From: Verrucomicrobiia bacterium
GTDB taxonomy: Bacteria; Verrucomicrobiota; Verrucomicrobiia; Verrucomicrobiales; DEV007
DNA length: 64,000 bases
NCBI GenBank assembly: GCA_030427505.1
Contig: JAUICH010000001.1
Span: forward strand, 682,001 to 746,000
Direction of reading: 5' to 3'
The notes below the pieces were generated by a model. It ran no database searches. It saw only the letters and a list, made by a program, of their open reading frames with translations, and had not been told where the DNA came from. Position numbers and translations under genes: made by a program. Shown in pieces: positions 16,855 to 27,576 of this stretch (positions within the stretch are counted from its first letter, which is position 1; every line of letters starts with the position of its first letter).

Positions 16855-17355
16855 GTGAGAAACCTGCTTGATGCTAATCAGAAAAAGCAAGCTGGTCGCG
16901 GTCCCATCCCGTCCAGGCGATTGGCTTTCTTCGGGTGCCTCATCTTCCTTGTGGTCGCCTCTGTCGCCGTGGGTTTCGCCATCGGATCCGTGACTACCGC
17001 CCTCTATCTTTCGTCCAACTTCCATCAGAACCGGTCTTCCACGAGGCAGGGTGAAATGAAGGAAATCGCCTGCAAGTGGGGGTGCTTGGCTCCATTCCCC
17101 GATGAAACCCGTAACTTCACGATCCGAACGGAAGGCAGCCCGTTTACCCGCACTTTTGTCGGTTCTTTCGAAGCTAACCCTTCCGTGATAGGAGCCTGGA
17201 TAGATGCCTCGCCGGGTATTCAGGAAGGAGTCGAAGAACAAACCGCCGATGGTTCAGTCCGTTGGTCTCTCAAAATGGGTGGCGGCGCATCTTTTGGAGA
17301 CGTTCAGGTATCTCCGGATAGAACCCGCATTGACTTCAGTATTTCGTGGAGTTGA
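16855..17355 (+). CDS. membrane-anchored protein of unknown function
   Basis: A 166-residue protein beginning with GTG. A basic N-terminus precedes one membrane helix (FFGCLIFLVVASVAVGFAIGSV, about 25-47), then a ~115-residue extracytoplasmic domain with GCLAPFPDETRNFTIRTEG, GAWIDASPGI and a beta-rich end. No family recognised. Base composition is lower in GC than most of the window. Coding status rests on the long open frame and the well-formed helix. Confidence 0.5.
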   Translation: MRNLLDANQKKQAGRGPIPSRRLAFFGCLIFLVVASVAVGFAIGSVTTALYLSSNFHQNRSSTRQGEMKEIACKWGCLAPFPDETRNFTIRTEGSPFTRTFVGSFEANPSVIGAWIDASPGIQEGVEEQTADGSVRWSLKMGGGASFGDVQVSPDRTRIDFSISWS

Positions 17356-18034
17356 GATCAAAATTGGTCGGCCCTGAGGACGGATCTTCGTCCCTCTAGC
17401 TTTCTAGGCGCACTGGGTAGACTCGCTAGAGCATTTTAGACTGAGTCGTAGCTGTGCGTGCCAAGGCGTGTTCCCAATACGGTTCACTCAGCGGCACTGC
17501 GAAGCAAAGGTGGAACGCGATCTCCGAGCGTGTTCTCGGAAGCAGAATCAGCAGACCTTTCAAACTTTGTTTGGACCTCGATTCCGCGGCCAGGGGGCTG
17601 TCCGGATCATTCGCGTATTGCACGAATCCTCCTCCGCCACAAACCGTTGGCCCGGTTCAGCGAGTTGCTCGCCCGGAGGTCGAGGCCCCCATCCACACCT
17701 GATTCTCCAAGCGAACCTGTAGGTAGCTGGGATCTCCGCCACGTTTGGAGGCCATGGCAGATACATTTCTCGGCCACACTTTTTCCCAAACCGCTTTAGT
17801 AAGCCGCTCGCCCTCCGCACCAGGTAGCCGATTGCGCCGAGTTCCAGAGACTCATCCAACGGCCGTCTTTGCGGCGAAATCAGACCACCTGTTCCCACGG
17901 CGGAGCGTCTTTCCAATAGCAGCAAAGCACTTCCTCGGAATCGGCCAAGCCGGGCGCGGTGTGGGCTCTTAAACCTGCCTGTCAATCAACAGATGCTTTT
18001 CCTTCCGATGTCTGGCGCCCGTTCCATCGGTCCA
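17356..18034. other. gene-poor stretch, no convincing gene
   Basis: Several overlapping short frames exist on both strands, but none has a ribosome-binding site, protein-like composition or recognisable motif. A weak hairpin (GGACG...CGTCC, 17381-17396) follows the gene ending at 17355. The stretch could be decayed coding sequence; I see nothing definite. Confidence 0.4.
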
Positions 18035-18071
18035 CAAAAAAAAACCGGGTGAGCGTTTCCGCCCACCCGGT
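18035..18071 (-). terminator. intrinsic terminator of groEL
   Basis: Read on the minus strand, ACCGGGTG (18064-18071) pairs with CACCCGGT (18044-18051), extended by GCG/CGC around a four-base loop and followed by a run of nine or more T. This is a textbook rho-independent terminator 70 bp after the groEL stop. Confidence 0.9.
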
Positions 18072-18140
18072 CTTCTTTAATTAGCTTTGCAGACTTCCGG
18101 AGTCAGCAAATCCGGTAATCTACCGGACTGGCTTAGCTCC

Positions 18141-19781
<1,641 letters not shown>

Positions 19782-19857
19782 TTACTGGTTCTTGTTTTGT
19801 TAGAGTTTTTTCGGACTAGACGTCATACCCACCGGAACCGGCGGGCGATGAACCGGT

Positions 19858-20148
19858 TTAGCCTTCAATCACGCCGAGGATGTCGCCTTCACTGATGATC
19901 AGGCACTCTTCGCCGTCGATTTTCACTTCCGTTCCGCCGTACTTGGAGATCAGGACCTTGTCCCCCTCTTTCACGGAGAACTCGATGATTTCACCTTCGT
20001 CGTTCTTACCGTTACCAAGAGCCAGCACGGTGGCTTCTTGCGGTTTTTCCTTGGCGGTATCGGGAAGGAAAATTCCCCCTTCCGACTTCTGCTCGGCCGG
20101 TTCGATGCGCTTCACCAGCACACGCTGGCCAAGAGGTTTGATTTTCAT
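19858..20148 (-). CDS. groES: 10-kDa co-chaperonin GroES
   Basis: A 96-residue GroES with the N-terminal [19 protein letters not shown], the mobile loop region [24 protein letters not shown] and C-terminal [18 protein letters not shown]. It caps the GroEL ring. It precedes groEL and follows dnaK on the same strand. Confidence 0.98.
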   Translation of the reverse strand: MKIKPLGQRVLVKRIEPAEQKSEGGIFLPDTAKEKPQEATVLALGNGKNDEGEIIEFSVKEGDKVLISKYGGTEVKIDGEECLIISEGDILGVIEG

Positions 20149-20183
20149 AGCAATGTATGGATGGTCAGGTTGGGTTGTTTTGG

Positions 20184-20210
20184 TTAGTTTGGTTCTGTCT
20201 TAGTTTGGTT
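20184..20210 (-). repeat. 11-bp direct repeats in the groES leader
   Basis: AACCAAACTAA (minus strand) occurs twice, at 20200-20210 and 20184-20194, one and a half helical turns apart and 36-62 bp upstream of the groES ATG. It may be a regulator site or unstructured 5' leader. No canonical CIRCE (TTAGCACTC-N9-GAGTGCTAA) is present. Confidence 0.35.
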
Positions 20211-20300
20211 GTTTCCGCGCCCCGTTTTCCCTGACTGTGGGCGCCTTTGCTGGCGGACCGTGGGCCGAGGGGGGAGGGGGACTCCCGCGGAAACTTTTCT

Positions 20301-20328
20301 GGCCCGGATCGTGGTGGCGTTCCGGGCC
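20301..20328 (-). terminator. hairpin downstream of dnaK
   Basis: GGCCCGGA (20301-20308) and TCCGGGCC (20321-20328) form an 8-bp stem with a 12-base loop, 27 bp after the dnaK stop. There is only a weak A/T run after it on the minus strand, so termination may be partial, allowing read-through to groES. Confidence 0.4.
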
Positions 20329-20354
20329 GGAAATCTGGTTTTGGTCGCGGTGGG

Positions 20355-22301
20355 TTATCGCTTCTCTTCGTCCACCACCTCAAAGTCGGCATCCACCACT
20401 TTGCCTTTGGCCGGTTTCGGCTCCGCGGACTCTTCGTCATCGCCGCCGCTTTCCTGGCCGGGCATGGGGCCGCCCTCGGGAGCCGCGCCTCCGGACGCGG
20501 CCTGCGCCGCTGCCGCCAGATCACCCAGCTTGCCCTGCAGGGCATCGGTGGCTTTCTTGATCCGGTCCGCGTCGTCGGTTTTGAGGGCTTCCTCCAGTTC
20601 AGTGACGGAGTCGGAAATGGGTTTCTTCTGCTCTTCCGGCAGTTTGTCGCCCAGTTCTTCGAGCTGCTTCTTCACCTGGTAGACCAGGTTGTCACCCACG
20701 TTGCGCGCTTCGGCGGCTTCGAATTTCTTCTTGTCCGCGTCGGCATACTGCTCGGCTTCTTTCTTGGCGCGTTCGATCTCTTCGTCGTTCAGGCCGCTGG
20801 AGCCTTCGATGGAGATTTTTTGCTCCTTGCCGGTGCCCTTGTCCTTGGCGGACACATGCAGAATACCGTTCGCGTCGATGTCGAAGGTCACCTCAATCTG
20901 GGGCATGCCGCGTGGCGCGGGCTGAATACCGTCCAGGCGGAAATTACCCAACACCTTGTTGTCGGACACCATCTTCCGTTCGCCCTGGCAGATCACGATG
21001 TCCACGGAGGGCTGGTTGTCCGCCGCCGTGGAGAATGTCTGAGACTTCTTCGCGGGGATGGTGGTGTTCCGCTCGATCATCGGGGTGGCGATGCCGCCCA
21101 TGGTCTCGATGGCGAGGGAGAGGGGCGTCACGTCCAGCAGGAGAACGTCTTTCACGTCGCCCTGGAGAACGCCGCCCTGAATCGCGGCGCCAACGGCCAC
21201 CACTTCGTCCGGGTTCACGCCTTTGTGAGGCTCCTTGCCGGCCAGCTTGCGGGCCGTCTCGATGACCTTCGGCATGCGGGTCATTCCACCAACGAGCACC
21301 AGCTCGTCGATCTCACCCGGGCTCAGTTCGGCTTCCTTCAAGCAGGCCTGTACGGGGCCGACCGTCCGCTCGAAGAGGGAATCCGTCATTTGCTCCAGTT
21401 GAGAGCGGCTGAGGCTCTTCTGGATGTGCTTCGGTCCGCTCTGGTCTGCCGTGATGAAAGGCAGGTTGATCTCGTAGCTCTGGGAAGATGAAAGGGCGAT
21501 CTTCGCCTTCTCCGCTTCTTCCTTAATGCGCTGCAGAGCGTCCGGCTGACCATTCAGGTCGATACCGGTGTCCTTCTTGAATTCGGACACCACCCATTTG
21601 ATGATCGTATTGTCCCAGTCGTCGCCACCGAGGTGGGTGTCGCCGTCCGTGGCCAACACTTCAAAGACGCCTTCACCAATCTCCAGCACGGAAATGTCGA
21701 ACGTGCCGCCGCCCAAGTCATAAACCGCGATCTTCTCGTCGCTCTTCCGGTCCAGCCCGTAAGCCAGGGACGCCGCGGTGGGTTCGTTGATGATGCGTTT
21801 CACCACCAAGCCGGCAATTTCACCCGCGGCCTTTGTGGCGTTCCGCTGGGAGTCGTTGAAATAAGCCGGCACGGTAATGACCGCTTCCGTGATCTTTTCA
21901 CCCAGCTTCGCTTCGGCGTCTGCTTTCAGCTTGCTCAGCACCATGGCCGAAATTTCCTGGGGGCTGTAAGTCTTCGTTTCGCCACCCACTTCCACCTGGA
22001 TGTGCGCGTCTCCGTTGGACGCTTCCACGATCTTGTAGGGTGTGTGTTTGTCTTCCTCAGACAGTTCGGAAAACTTCCGCCCGATCAGGCGTTTGGCGGA
22101 AAACACCGTGTTTCGTGAGTTGGTGATGGCTTGCCGCTTGGCTGCCTGGCCCACGAGACGTTCGCCATCTTTTGAAAAGGCCACCACGGATGGCGTGGTG
22201 CGCGCTCCTTCAGAATTTTCCAGAACCTCCGGTTCACCTCCCACCATGACTGCCATGCAGGAGTTGGTGGTTCCCAAGTCGATACCTAAAATTTTGCCCA
22301 T
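20355..22301 (-). CDS. dnaK: Hsp70 chaperone DnaK
   Basis: A 648-residue Hsp70. The nucleotide-binding domain starts [13 protein letters not shown] and includes [31 protein letters not shown] and the phosphate loop LGGGTFDIS. The linker and substrate-binding domain begin at [14 protein letters not shown]; the C-terminal lid ends in a Gly-rich stretch and [14 protein letters not shown]. It is the first gene of a dnaK-groES-groEL run. No grpE or dnaJ neighbours are in the window. The upstream dyad at 22430-22456 may be its control site. Confidence 0.99.
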   Translation of the reverse strand: MGKILGIDLGTTNSCMAVMVGGEPEVLENSEGARTTPSVVAFSKDGERLVGQAAKRQAITNSRNTVFSAKRLIGRKFSELSEEDKHTPYKIVEASNGDAHIQVEVGGETKTYSPQEISAMVLSKLKADAEAKLGEKITEAVITVPAYFNDSQRNATKAAGEIAGLVVKRIINEPTAASLAYGLDRKSDEKIAVYDLGGGTFDISVLEIGEGVFEVLATDGDTHLGGDDWDNTIIKWVVSEFKKDTGIDLNGQPDALQRIKEEAEKAKIALSSSQSYEINLPFITADQSGPKHIQKSLSRSQLEQMTDSLFERTVGPVQACLKEAELSPGEIDELVLVGGMTRMPKVIETARKLAGKEPHKGVNPDEVVAVGAAIQGGVLQGDVKDVLLLDVTPLSLAIETMGGIATPMIERNTTIPAKKSQTFSTAADNQPSVDIVICQGERKMVSDNKVLGNFRLDGIQPAPRGMPQIEVTFDIDANGILHVSAKDKGTGKEQKISIEGSSGLNDEEIERAKKEAEQYADADKKKFEAAEARNVGDNLVYQVKKQLEELGDKLPEEQKKPISDSVTELEEALKTDDADRIKKATDALQGKLGDLAAAAQAASGGAAPEGGPMPGQESGGDDEESAEPKPAKGKVVDADFEVVDEEKR

Positions 22302-22429
22302 TGTATGAAAATCTCCTCTCTACGTCGTTCTTAAATCCGCTGCGTATGAATCAGACGAGGCGGGTTTAGATCCAATCCTCGACGTCTTTTGAGAAGCGCA
22401 CGTCTCGTACCAAAGGGTATTGTGTATTC

Positions 22430-22456
22430 TTAACTCGCTTAAGATAAGAGAGTTAA
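22430..22456. promoter_or_regulatory. dyad in the dnaK promoter region
   Basis: TTAACTC (22430-22436) and GAGTTAA (22450-22456) form a perfect 7-bp inverted repeat with a 13-bp spacer, ~130 bp upstream of the dnaK start. On the minus strand it overlaps a possible TTGGAA/TATCTT promoter with a short 15-bp spacer. The shape recalls CIRCE but sequence and spacing differ, so the regulator is unknown. Apart from this and the terminator at 22655-22687, I see nothing in the 455-bp gap between dnaK and the next gene. Confidence 0.4.
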
Positions 22457-22654
22457 TAGAATTCCAAGAATATCGGAGAGCTGTGAGACTCCACGATTCG
22501 AGACATTTTGTCGCGATTTGTCCGGTTTGACCGCGTCAGGGTGTCGCGGTGTGACACATTGCCAACCCTACAAAGGGCAGGATAGGGAAACCCCATGGGC
22601 ACCAAGGTGGGGAGCTGACCCCCGCGGTTCGAGTATCGCCCTGGTGGAAAAAGA

Positions 22655-22687
22655 AAAAGGCCGGAACGAAACTCGTTCCGGCCTTTT
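22655..22687. terminator. bidirectional intrinsic terminator
   Basis: A perfect 15-bp stem (AAAAGGCCGGAACGA, 22655-22669, and its complement 22673-22687) with a 3-base loop AAC and T runs on both strands. It terminates the outer-membrane protein gene whose stop is ~70 bp away. Confidence 0.9.
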
Positions 22688-22757
22688 GTAAAAGCTAGCT
22701 TGATTACTAATCAGTAACTTTCGCTCTTTCGTGTGCGGGACTCAGCCCGCAGCTTTC

Positions 22758-23300
22758 TTAGAACGGGATACGGATTCCGGCGCGAGCCACGGCGTAGTCA
22801 GCCACGTCGCCACCCAGGATGTTCCAGGTGCCGTCGACGAACAGACCCATGCAGTTCGGGAAGCGAATGTCCAGACCGCCACCGAAGCGGAAAAGACCTT
22901 CCGTTTCACTGTTGGTGTGAACGCCACCGCCGACCAAGGCATAAGGAGCGATGCAGATTTCGGTGATGGGGTAGCGCAGCACGAAGTCAGCCGTGTAGTT
23001 CTGCACTTGGCTGCCGGAGTTGCTGTAACCGGAAGCGCTGATTTCGATACCGGCCATGTCGGTGAAGAAGTAACCCAGGCTGGCGCCGCCGCCGAGAGCG
23101 TCGTCGAAGTCACCACCGTCCGGGAAAATGCCGGCGGCGAAGAGACTCAGTTGAGCGCCCGGAGCAAAGCAATCACAACCGGTTTCCACCGGAGGAGCAA
23201 TGACGGGACCTTTGTCGATGACGACTTTTCCATAATCGCCTGCGTTGGCGATACCTACGGACGCTGCGATTACTGCGAGTGTAAGAAGGGCTTTCTTCAT
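22758..23300 (-). CDS. small outer-membrane beta-barrel protein
   Basis: A 180-residue protein with a signal peptide (MKKALLTLAVIAASVGIANA, cleavage at 20). The mature part has alternating hydrophobic strands typical of an 8-stranded OmpW/OmpX-like barrel: SLFAAGIFPDG, GASLGYFFTDMAGIEISASGY, YTADFVLRYPI, APYALVGGGVHTN, FRFGGGLDIRF and a C-terminal strand ending in aromatic Phe (ARAGIRIPF). A single CDCFAPGAQLS segment near the start is unusual. Role unknown; probably structural or a porin-like protein. Confidence 0.8.
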   Translation of the reverse strand: MKKALLTLAVIAASVGIANAGDYGKVVIDKGPVIAPPVETGCDCFAPGAQLSLFAAGIFPDGGDFDDALGGGASLGYFFTDMAGIEISASGYSNSGSQVQNYTADFVLRYPITEICIAPYALVGGGVHTNSETEGLFRFGGGLDIRFPNCMGLFVDGTWNILGGDVADYAVARAGIRIPF

Positions 23301-23707
23301 AAGTTGCTGATTTGAAATGCTGTTTCGCCGGAACGATAGTCGATTCGAAAAAAGAATCCAACGAAAATTTATAGGGAAATCGCCTAGTAACAGTGAGAAA
23401 TTTCTGCGGTTTGTGAATCAATTTGAGCGTTAGGCCACAACACCTTTCCAGAGAGGTGTTCCGGACCGGCGAAAACTCCCAAACAAGCCCTGCCTCCGTG
23501 TGGATTTGAAGAGCCTTCACCCGTGTGGAAACATGCGACCGCACGGCTCATTTTGCGGTCGCGTTACAAAAGGGGACTTTGCCCTTGCGAAGCGCTCAGC
23601 CTAGATTAGTTATTGAACCCTTCCGCTGGTGCCGGAGCGACCGCCATCGTCCCCCAGCGCGCTTTCCTTTAAATATTGTAGAGGAAAGCCCCGAAACTCC
23701 AATTTAA
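23301..23707. other. intergenic region before tRNA-Ser
   Basis: No gene is convincing here. The right end holds a perfect 8-bp dyad GCTTTCCT (23661-23668) and AGGAAAGC (23682-23689) with an AT-rich centre, 18 bp before the tRNA; it may be part of the tRNA promoter or a control site. The left end should contain the minus-strand promoter of the outer-membrane protein gene. Confidence 0.4.
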
Positions 23708-23797
23708 GGACAGGTGCCAGAGCGGTCGAATGGGCACGCCTGGAAAGCGTGTGTGCCCGAAAGGGTACCGAGGGTTCGAATCCCTCCCTGTCCGCCA
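23708..23797 (+). tRNA. tRNA-Ser (anticodon GGA)
   Basis: A complete class II tRNA of 90 nt including encoded CCA. Acceptor stem GGACAGG (23708-23714) pairs with CCTGTCC (23787-23793), followed by discriminator G and CCA. The anticodon stem CACGC/GCGTG encloses loop CTGGAAA, anticodon GGA at 23742-23744. A long variable arm (GTGCCCGAAAGGGTACC) precedes the T arm GAGGG-TTCGAAT-CCCTC. It reads UCC and UCU codons. Confidence 0.97.
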
Positions 23798-24138
23798 TCA
23801 ATCAGGGGCCTTGGATTCGGACTTCAGTTTGAGCTGGGGCGTGCGAAGTGAAGAGTTACGACTCGGCATCTGACCAAACGGCGAATTCGTGTCCGCTCGG
23901 CTCGGTGAAGTGAAAACGTCTTCCGCCGGGAAATTGCCGATTTCGTCGCCCTCCCGTTGATGCTGGATGAAGTGGCTTCCAAAGAAGAGGAGAACGAGGA
24001 CGAGGGAGAAGATTGAGGGGCATTCCTTCATCCTGAATGGCCAAGACATCTCTTCCCCTGATGGCGTTGTCGCGGCGCTTTTCCTGATTGTCAAAAACCG
24101 TCCGGTGGTCTCTGGTCATGGTGTTTGCCAAATACCCC
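23798..24138. other. intergenic region, nothing recognised
   Basis: About 340 bp between tRNA-Ser and the DUF1080 gene. Short frames exist on both strands but none looks coding. There is no integrase or repeated tRNA 3' end, so this is not an obvious island attachment site. Confidence 0.4.
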
Positions 24139-27100
24139 ATGAAAGTCACCTCACTTTTTTTCCTATTCCCCCTGTGTCTTCTCCTCGTCTCCCCGGCCAT
24201 TGCGGCGGATGGAGAAGAAGGGTTTGAGTCCATTTTTAACGGCAAGGACCTTACCGGCTGGGACGGCAACCCGGAACTCTGGTCCGTGGAGGACGGCTGC
24301 ATCACCGGACGGACCAAGGGCCCAGATCATCTCGAATACAATCAGTTCCTCATCTGGCGCGGTGGCGAGGTGAAGAATTTTGAGCTGAAGGCCAAGATCC
24401 GTCAGTCCGGGAATAACTCAGGCATTCAATACCGCAGTAAGGAACTGCCCGAGGTCGGGAAGTGGTCCGTCGGCGGATATCAGTGCGACGTTCACCCCAC
24501 GCCGGCAAACAACGCCATGGTCTATCACGAGCGGGGCCGCGGCATCGTCGTCCAGAACGGCCAGAGTGTGGTGGTGGACCCGGACGCAAACAAGTGGCTG
24601 GTGGCTGAGCGCGATCCGGTGACGGTCGATGTCGCGGAGTGGCACGAATACACCATCATTGCCAAAGGCAACCACATTACCCATCTGCTGGATGGCCAGG
24701 TCACTATCGAACTCGCCGACTACGACGAAGCCGGCCGACTGCTGGAAGGTATTCTCGCCTTCCAGGTGCACCGCGGTCCGGCCATGGAAGTCCAGATCAA
24801 AGACGTCATGCTGAAGCGTCTCCCCGATGGAGGGGTTACGCCTTTCTCCAAGGCGGATATCCCGCCGGACGCACAGAAGATCGAAAAGCCGAAACCCAAG
24901 GCCAAACCGAAAGCGAAGCCAAACGCCGCGGCTAAGCCCCAAGGGCAACCGAAAGCCCCCGCCATGGCCAAGGCAGAAGCCAAGGCCCCGGCAAAGCCGG
25001 ATGACAAAGCCAAGCGGCCAAAGCGTCAGACCGAAGTGGGCCCCGCCATCGGCGAGAACAAGGCCACGCCCGTGGAACGCATCAAGGTGCCCGAGGGCTT
25101 CCAGGTAGAGCTTCTTTACTCCGTGCCCGGCGGTGAGCAGGGCTCCTGGGTCGCGCTTTGTTATGACGACAAAGGCCGCATCTACGCCAGCGACCAGTAT
25201 GGCGATCTCTATCGCTTCAATCCGCCCGCGGCCGGAAAGCCGCTTCAGACAGCGGAAGTAGAAAAAGTGCCCGTCAACGTTCGCGCCATCAACGGCATGG
25301 TCTTCGCCTTTGGTGCTCTCTATGCCGGCGTAAATGACTACGAGAAACAAATTCAAAGTGGGCTCTATCGCATTTCCGATAGCGACGGGAACGACCAACT
25401 CGACAAAGTCGAACTGCTCCGCGCGTTCGAGTCCAAGAGCGACCACGGCGTGCATGCCGTGCTGCCCACGCCGGATGGAAACGCATTCTACCTCGTTACC
25501 GGGAACAATGCCATTATCTCAGACGGGCCTTACGAAGGCACTTCAGCAGAGTCGCCCGTGGCGAAGGTTTGGGGGGACGACCACCTCCTGCCCCGCATGC
25601 CGGATGGCCGCGGTCACAACCGCTCCGTGCTCGCCCCCGGCGGCATCGTTTACCGCGTCAGCCCGGATGGGAAAGACTTCAAGATATTCGCCTCCGGCTT
25701 CCGCAACATCTACGGCGCGTCACTGAACAAAGACGGCGAACTCTTCACCTACGACGCGGACATGGAGTACGACTTCAATACTCCCTGGTACCGGCCCACC
25801 CGCGTCTGCCATGTGGTCAGCGGCGGGGAATACGGCTGGAGGAATGGCGCTGGTAAGTACCCAGAGTTCTATCCCGACAACCTGCCTCCGGCCCTGAACA
25901 TCGGTCCCGGTTCGCCCACTGGCACCCGCTTTGGCTACGGCGCGAAGTTCCCCGCCAAATACCAGGAGGCCTACTACGTCCTGGACTGGAGCTGGGGCAA
26001 GGTCTACGCGGTGCACCTGAAGGAAGACGGCGCCAGCTACACCGCGACGAAAGAGGATTTCATTACCGGCGCTCCGCTCCCCGTCACGGACCTCATCTTC
26101 CACCCGGAAGACGGCGCGATGTATTTCGCCATTGGCGGCCGGCGGGTTCAGTCAGGCCTCTATCGCGTCACCTATACGGGTAGTGAAGACACCACTCCCA
26201 TCGATCTCACGCCCGCCAGCACCCCAGAGCGGGACCTGCGCCATCAGTTGGAAGCATTCCATGGCAAGCAGGATCCGAAAGCCGTTGAGACCGCCTGGCC
26301 CTATCTGGATCACAAAGACCGCTTCATCCGCTGGGCCGCCCGCGTCGCCCTGGAACATCAGCCCGCCGCGGAGTGGGCGGACAAGGCCCTCGCGGAACCG
26401 AATCCCGCCCGCCGCCTGCCGGCGTTGCTCGCCCTCGCGCGCGTTACCGGTGTCTGCCCGAGCCATCGCCCGGAAACCTTTACCGTGGATACCGCCATGC
26501 GGGATCGTCTCTTCGCCTCCCTCCTGGAACTGGACTGGAGCAGCCTGACGGAGACAGATCAGCTCGCCTACGTCCGCCTGGTGGAAATCGTCCTGCACCG
26601 CTTTGGCGATCCGGACGAGGCGACCTTCCAGTCCCTCATCGCCACGCTCGACCCTGCCTTTCCCGCGTCCTCCTTTGAGCTGAACTGGCTGCTTTGCGAG
26701 ACACTTTCTTACCTCCAGGCTCCTAACACAGCCGCCAAAGGTATGGCGCTCATCGCGTCCGCCGAAAGCCAGGAACCGCAAATGGAGTACGCCCGCAGCC
26801 TGCGGATGTTGAAGGCGGGTTGGACTCCCGAACTGCGGAAGCAACAGCTCGAGTGGTTCCTCAAAGCCGCCAACTATCGCGGTGGAGCGAGCTTTGCGAA
26901 GTTTATCGAGTTCATCCGGAACGACAGTCTCGCCACCTTTACCGAAGCGGAAAAAGAGGAGCAGGCCGCGCTCATCGCGAAAGAGCCGGAAACCAAGTCC
27001 GCCTTCGAAAACCTGGGCGAGATCTTCGCTGGCCGTACCCCCACCATGTGGACCCTGGAAGAACTGAGCCAGGCCGCCGAAACCGGTCTCACCGGGCGAG

Positions 27101-27543
27101 ACTTCGAAAACGGCCGGAAGATGTTCGCCGCGGCCGCCTGTTTCGCCTGCCACCGCTTTGGCAACGCCGGCGGCATGACCGGCCCCGACCTCACCGGCTC
27201 AGGCGGCCGCTATAGCCCGCATGATTTTCTGGATCAGATCATCAACCCCAGCAAAGTCATCAACGAACAGTTCGCTCCCATCGTGGTGAAAAAGACCAAT
27301 GGCGACACCGTTTCCGGCGTGGTTGTCAATCTCAGCGGAGACAACGTTACCCTCAATACTGACCTCACCGACCCCAACCAGCGCGAAAACGTGGACCGCA
27401 AAGAGGTCGAAAGCATCGAAGTCTCCGAAATCTCTCCCATGCCGCCCATGCTGCTCAGCATGCTGAAAAAAGAGGAAGTTCTGGACCTGGTCGCCTACGT
27501 GCTGAGCGGAGGCGACAAGGGGAACGGGATGTTCGCGAAGTGA
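24139..27543 (+). CDS. secreted DUF1080 / beta-propeller / PVC-type cytochrome c fusion protein
   Basis: A 1134-residue exported protein, started at ATG 24139 for its signal peptide (MKVTSLFFLFPLCLLLVSPAIA). Domains in order: DUF1080 3-keto-disaccharide hydrolase-like domain (~25-235; FNGKDLTGWDG, NSGIQYRSKELP); a Lys/Pro/Ala-rich linker (~248-305); a PQQ/sugar-dehydrogenase-type propeller region (~310-690; VPEGFQVELLYSVPGGEQGSW in part, FASGFRNIYG); helical HEAT-like repeats (~700-950); and a haem-binding domain (~990-1134) with one CFACH motif, Cys1001, Cys1004, His1005, followed by GPDLTGSGGRY. The tail matches the PVC-specific haem-binding family. Inferred role: periplasmic oxidation/cleavage of a sugar with electron transfer. 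Confidence 0.88.
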   Translation: MKVTSLFFLFPLCLLLVSPAIAADGEEGFESIFNGKDLTGWDGNPELWSVEDGCITGRTKGPDHLEYNQFLIWRGGEVKNFELKAKIRQSGNNSGIQYRSKELPEVGKWSVGGYQCDVHPTPANNAMVYHERGRGIVVQNGQSVVVDPDANKWLVAERDPVTVDVAEWHEYTIIAKGNHITHLLDGQVTIELADYDEAGRLLEGILAFQVHRGPAMEVQIKDVMLKRLPDGGVTPFSKADIPPDAQKIEKPKPKAKPKAKPNAAAKPQGQPKAPAMAKAEAKAPAKPDDKAKRPKRQTEVGPAIGENKATPVERIKVPEGFQVELLYSVPGGEQGSWVALCYDDKGRIYASDQYGDLYRFNPPAAGKPLQTAEVEKVPVNVRAINGMVFAFGALYAGVNDYEKQIQSGLYRISDSDGNDQLDKVELLRAFESKSDHGVHAVLPTPDGNAFYLVTGNNAIISDGPYEGTSAESPVAKVWGDDHLLPRMPDGRGHNRSVLAPGGIVYRVSPDGKDFKIFASGFRNIYGASLNKDGELFTYDADMEYDFNTPWYRPTRVCHVVSGGEYGWRNGAGKYPEFYPDNLPPALNIGPGSPTGTRFGYGAKFPAKYQEAYYVLDWSWGKVYAVHLKEDGASYTATKEDFITGAPLPVTDLIFHPEDGAMYFAIGGRRVQSGLYRVTYTGSEDTTPIDLTPASTPERDLRHQLEAFHGKQDPKAVETAWPYLDHKDRFIRWAARVALEHQPAAEWADKALAEPNPARRLPALLALARVTGVCPSHRPETFTVDTAMRDRLFASLLELDWSSLTETDQLAYVRLVEIVLHRFGDPDEATFQSLIATLDPAFPASSFELNWLLCETLSYLQAPNTAAKGMALIASAESQEPQMEYARSLRMLKAGWTPELRKQQLEWFLKAANYRGGASFAKFIEFIRNDSLATFTEAEKEEQAALIAKEPETKSAFENLGEIFAGRTPTMWTLEELSQAAETGLTGRDFENGRKMFAAAACFACHRFGNAGGMTGPDLTGSGGRYSPHDFLDQIINPSKVINEQFAPIVVKKTNGDTVSGVVVNLSGDNVTLNTDLTDPNQRENVDRKEVESIEVSEISPMPPMLLSMLKKEEVLDLVAYVLSGGDKGNGMFAK

Positions 27544-27576
27544 TCCTGGGTGGCCTTGGTATCTGGCGCTTTGAGG

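Noticed and set aside
17560-17985. 141-codon minus-strand frame in the gene-poor gap
   Set aside because: Several mutually overlapping frames on both strands, no start signals or motifs; most likely random.
20149-20354. CIRCE element upstream of groES
   Set aside because: No TTAGCACTC/GAGTGCTAA pair can be found; only direct repeats are present.
23708-24138. tRNA-Ser as an island attachment site
   Set aside because: No integrase and no repeated tRNA 3' end was found within the window.
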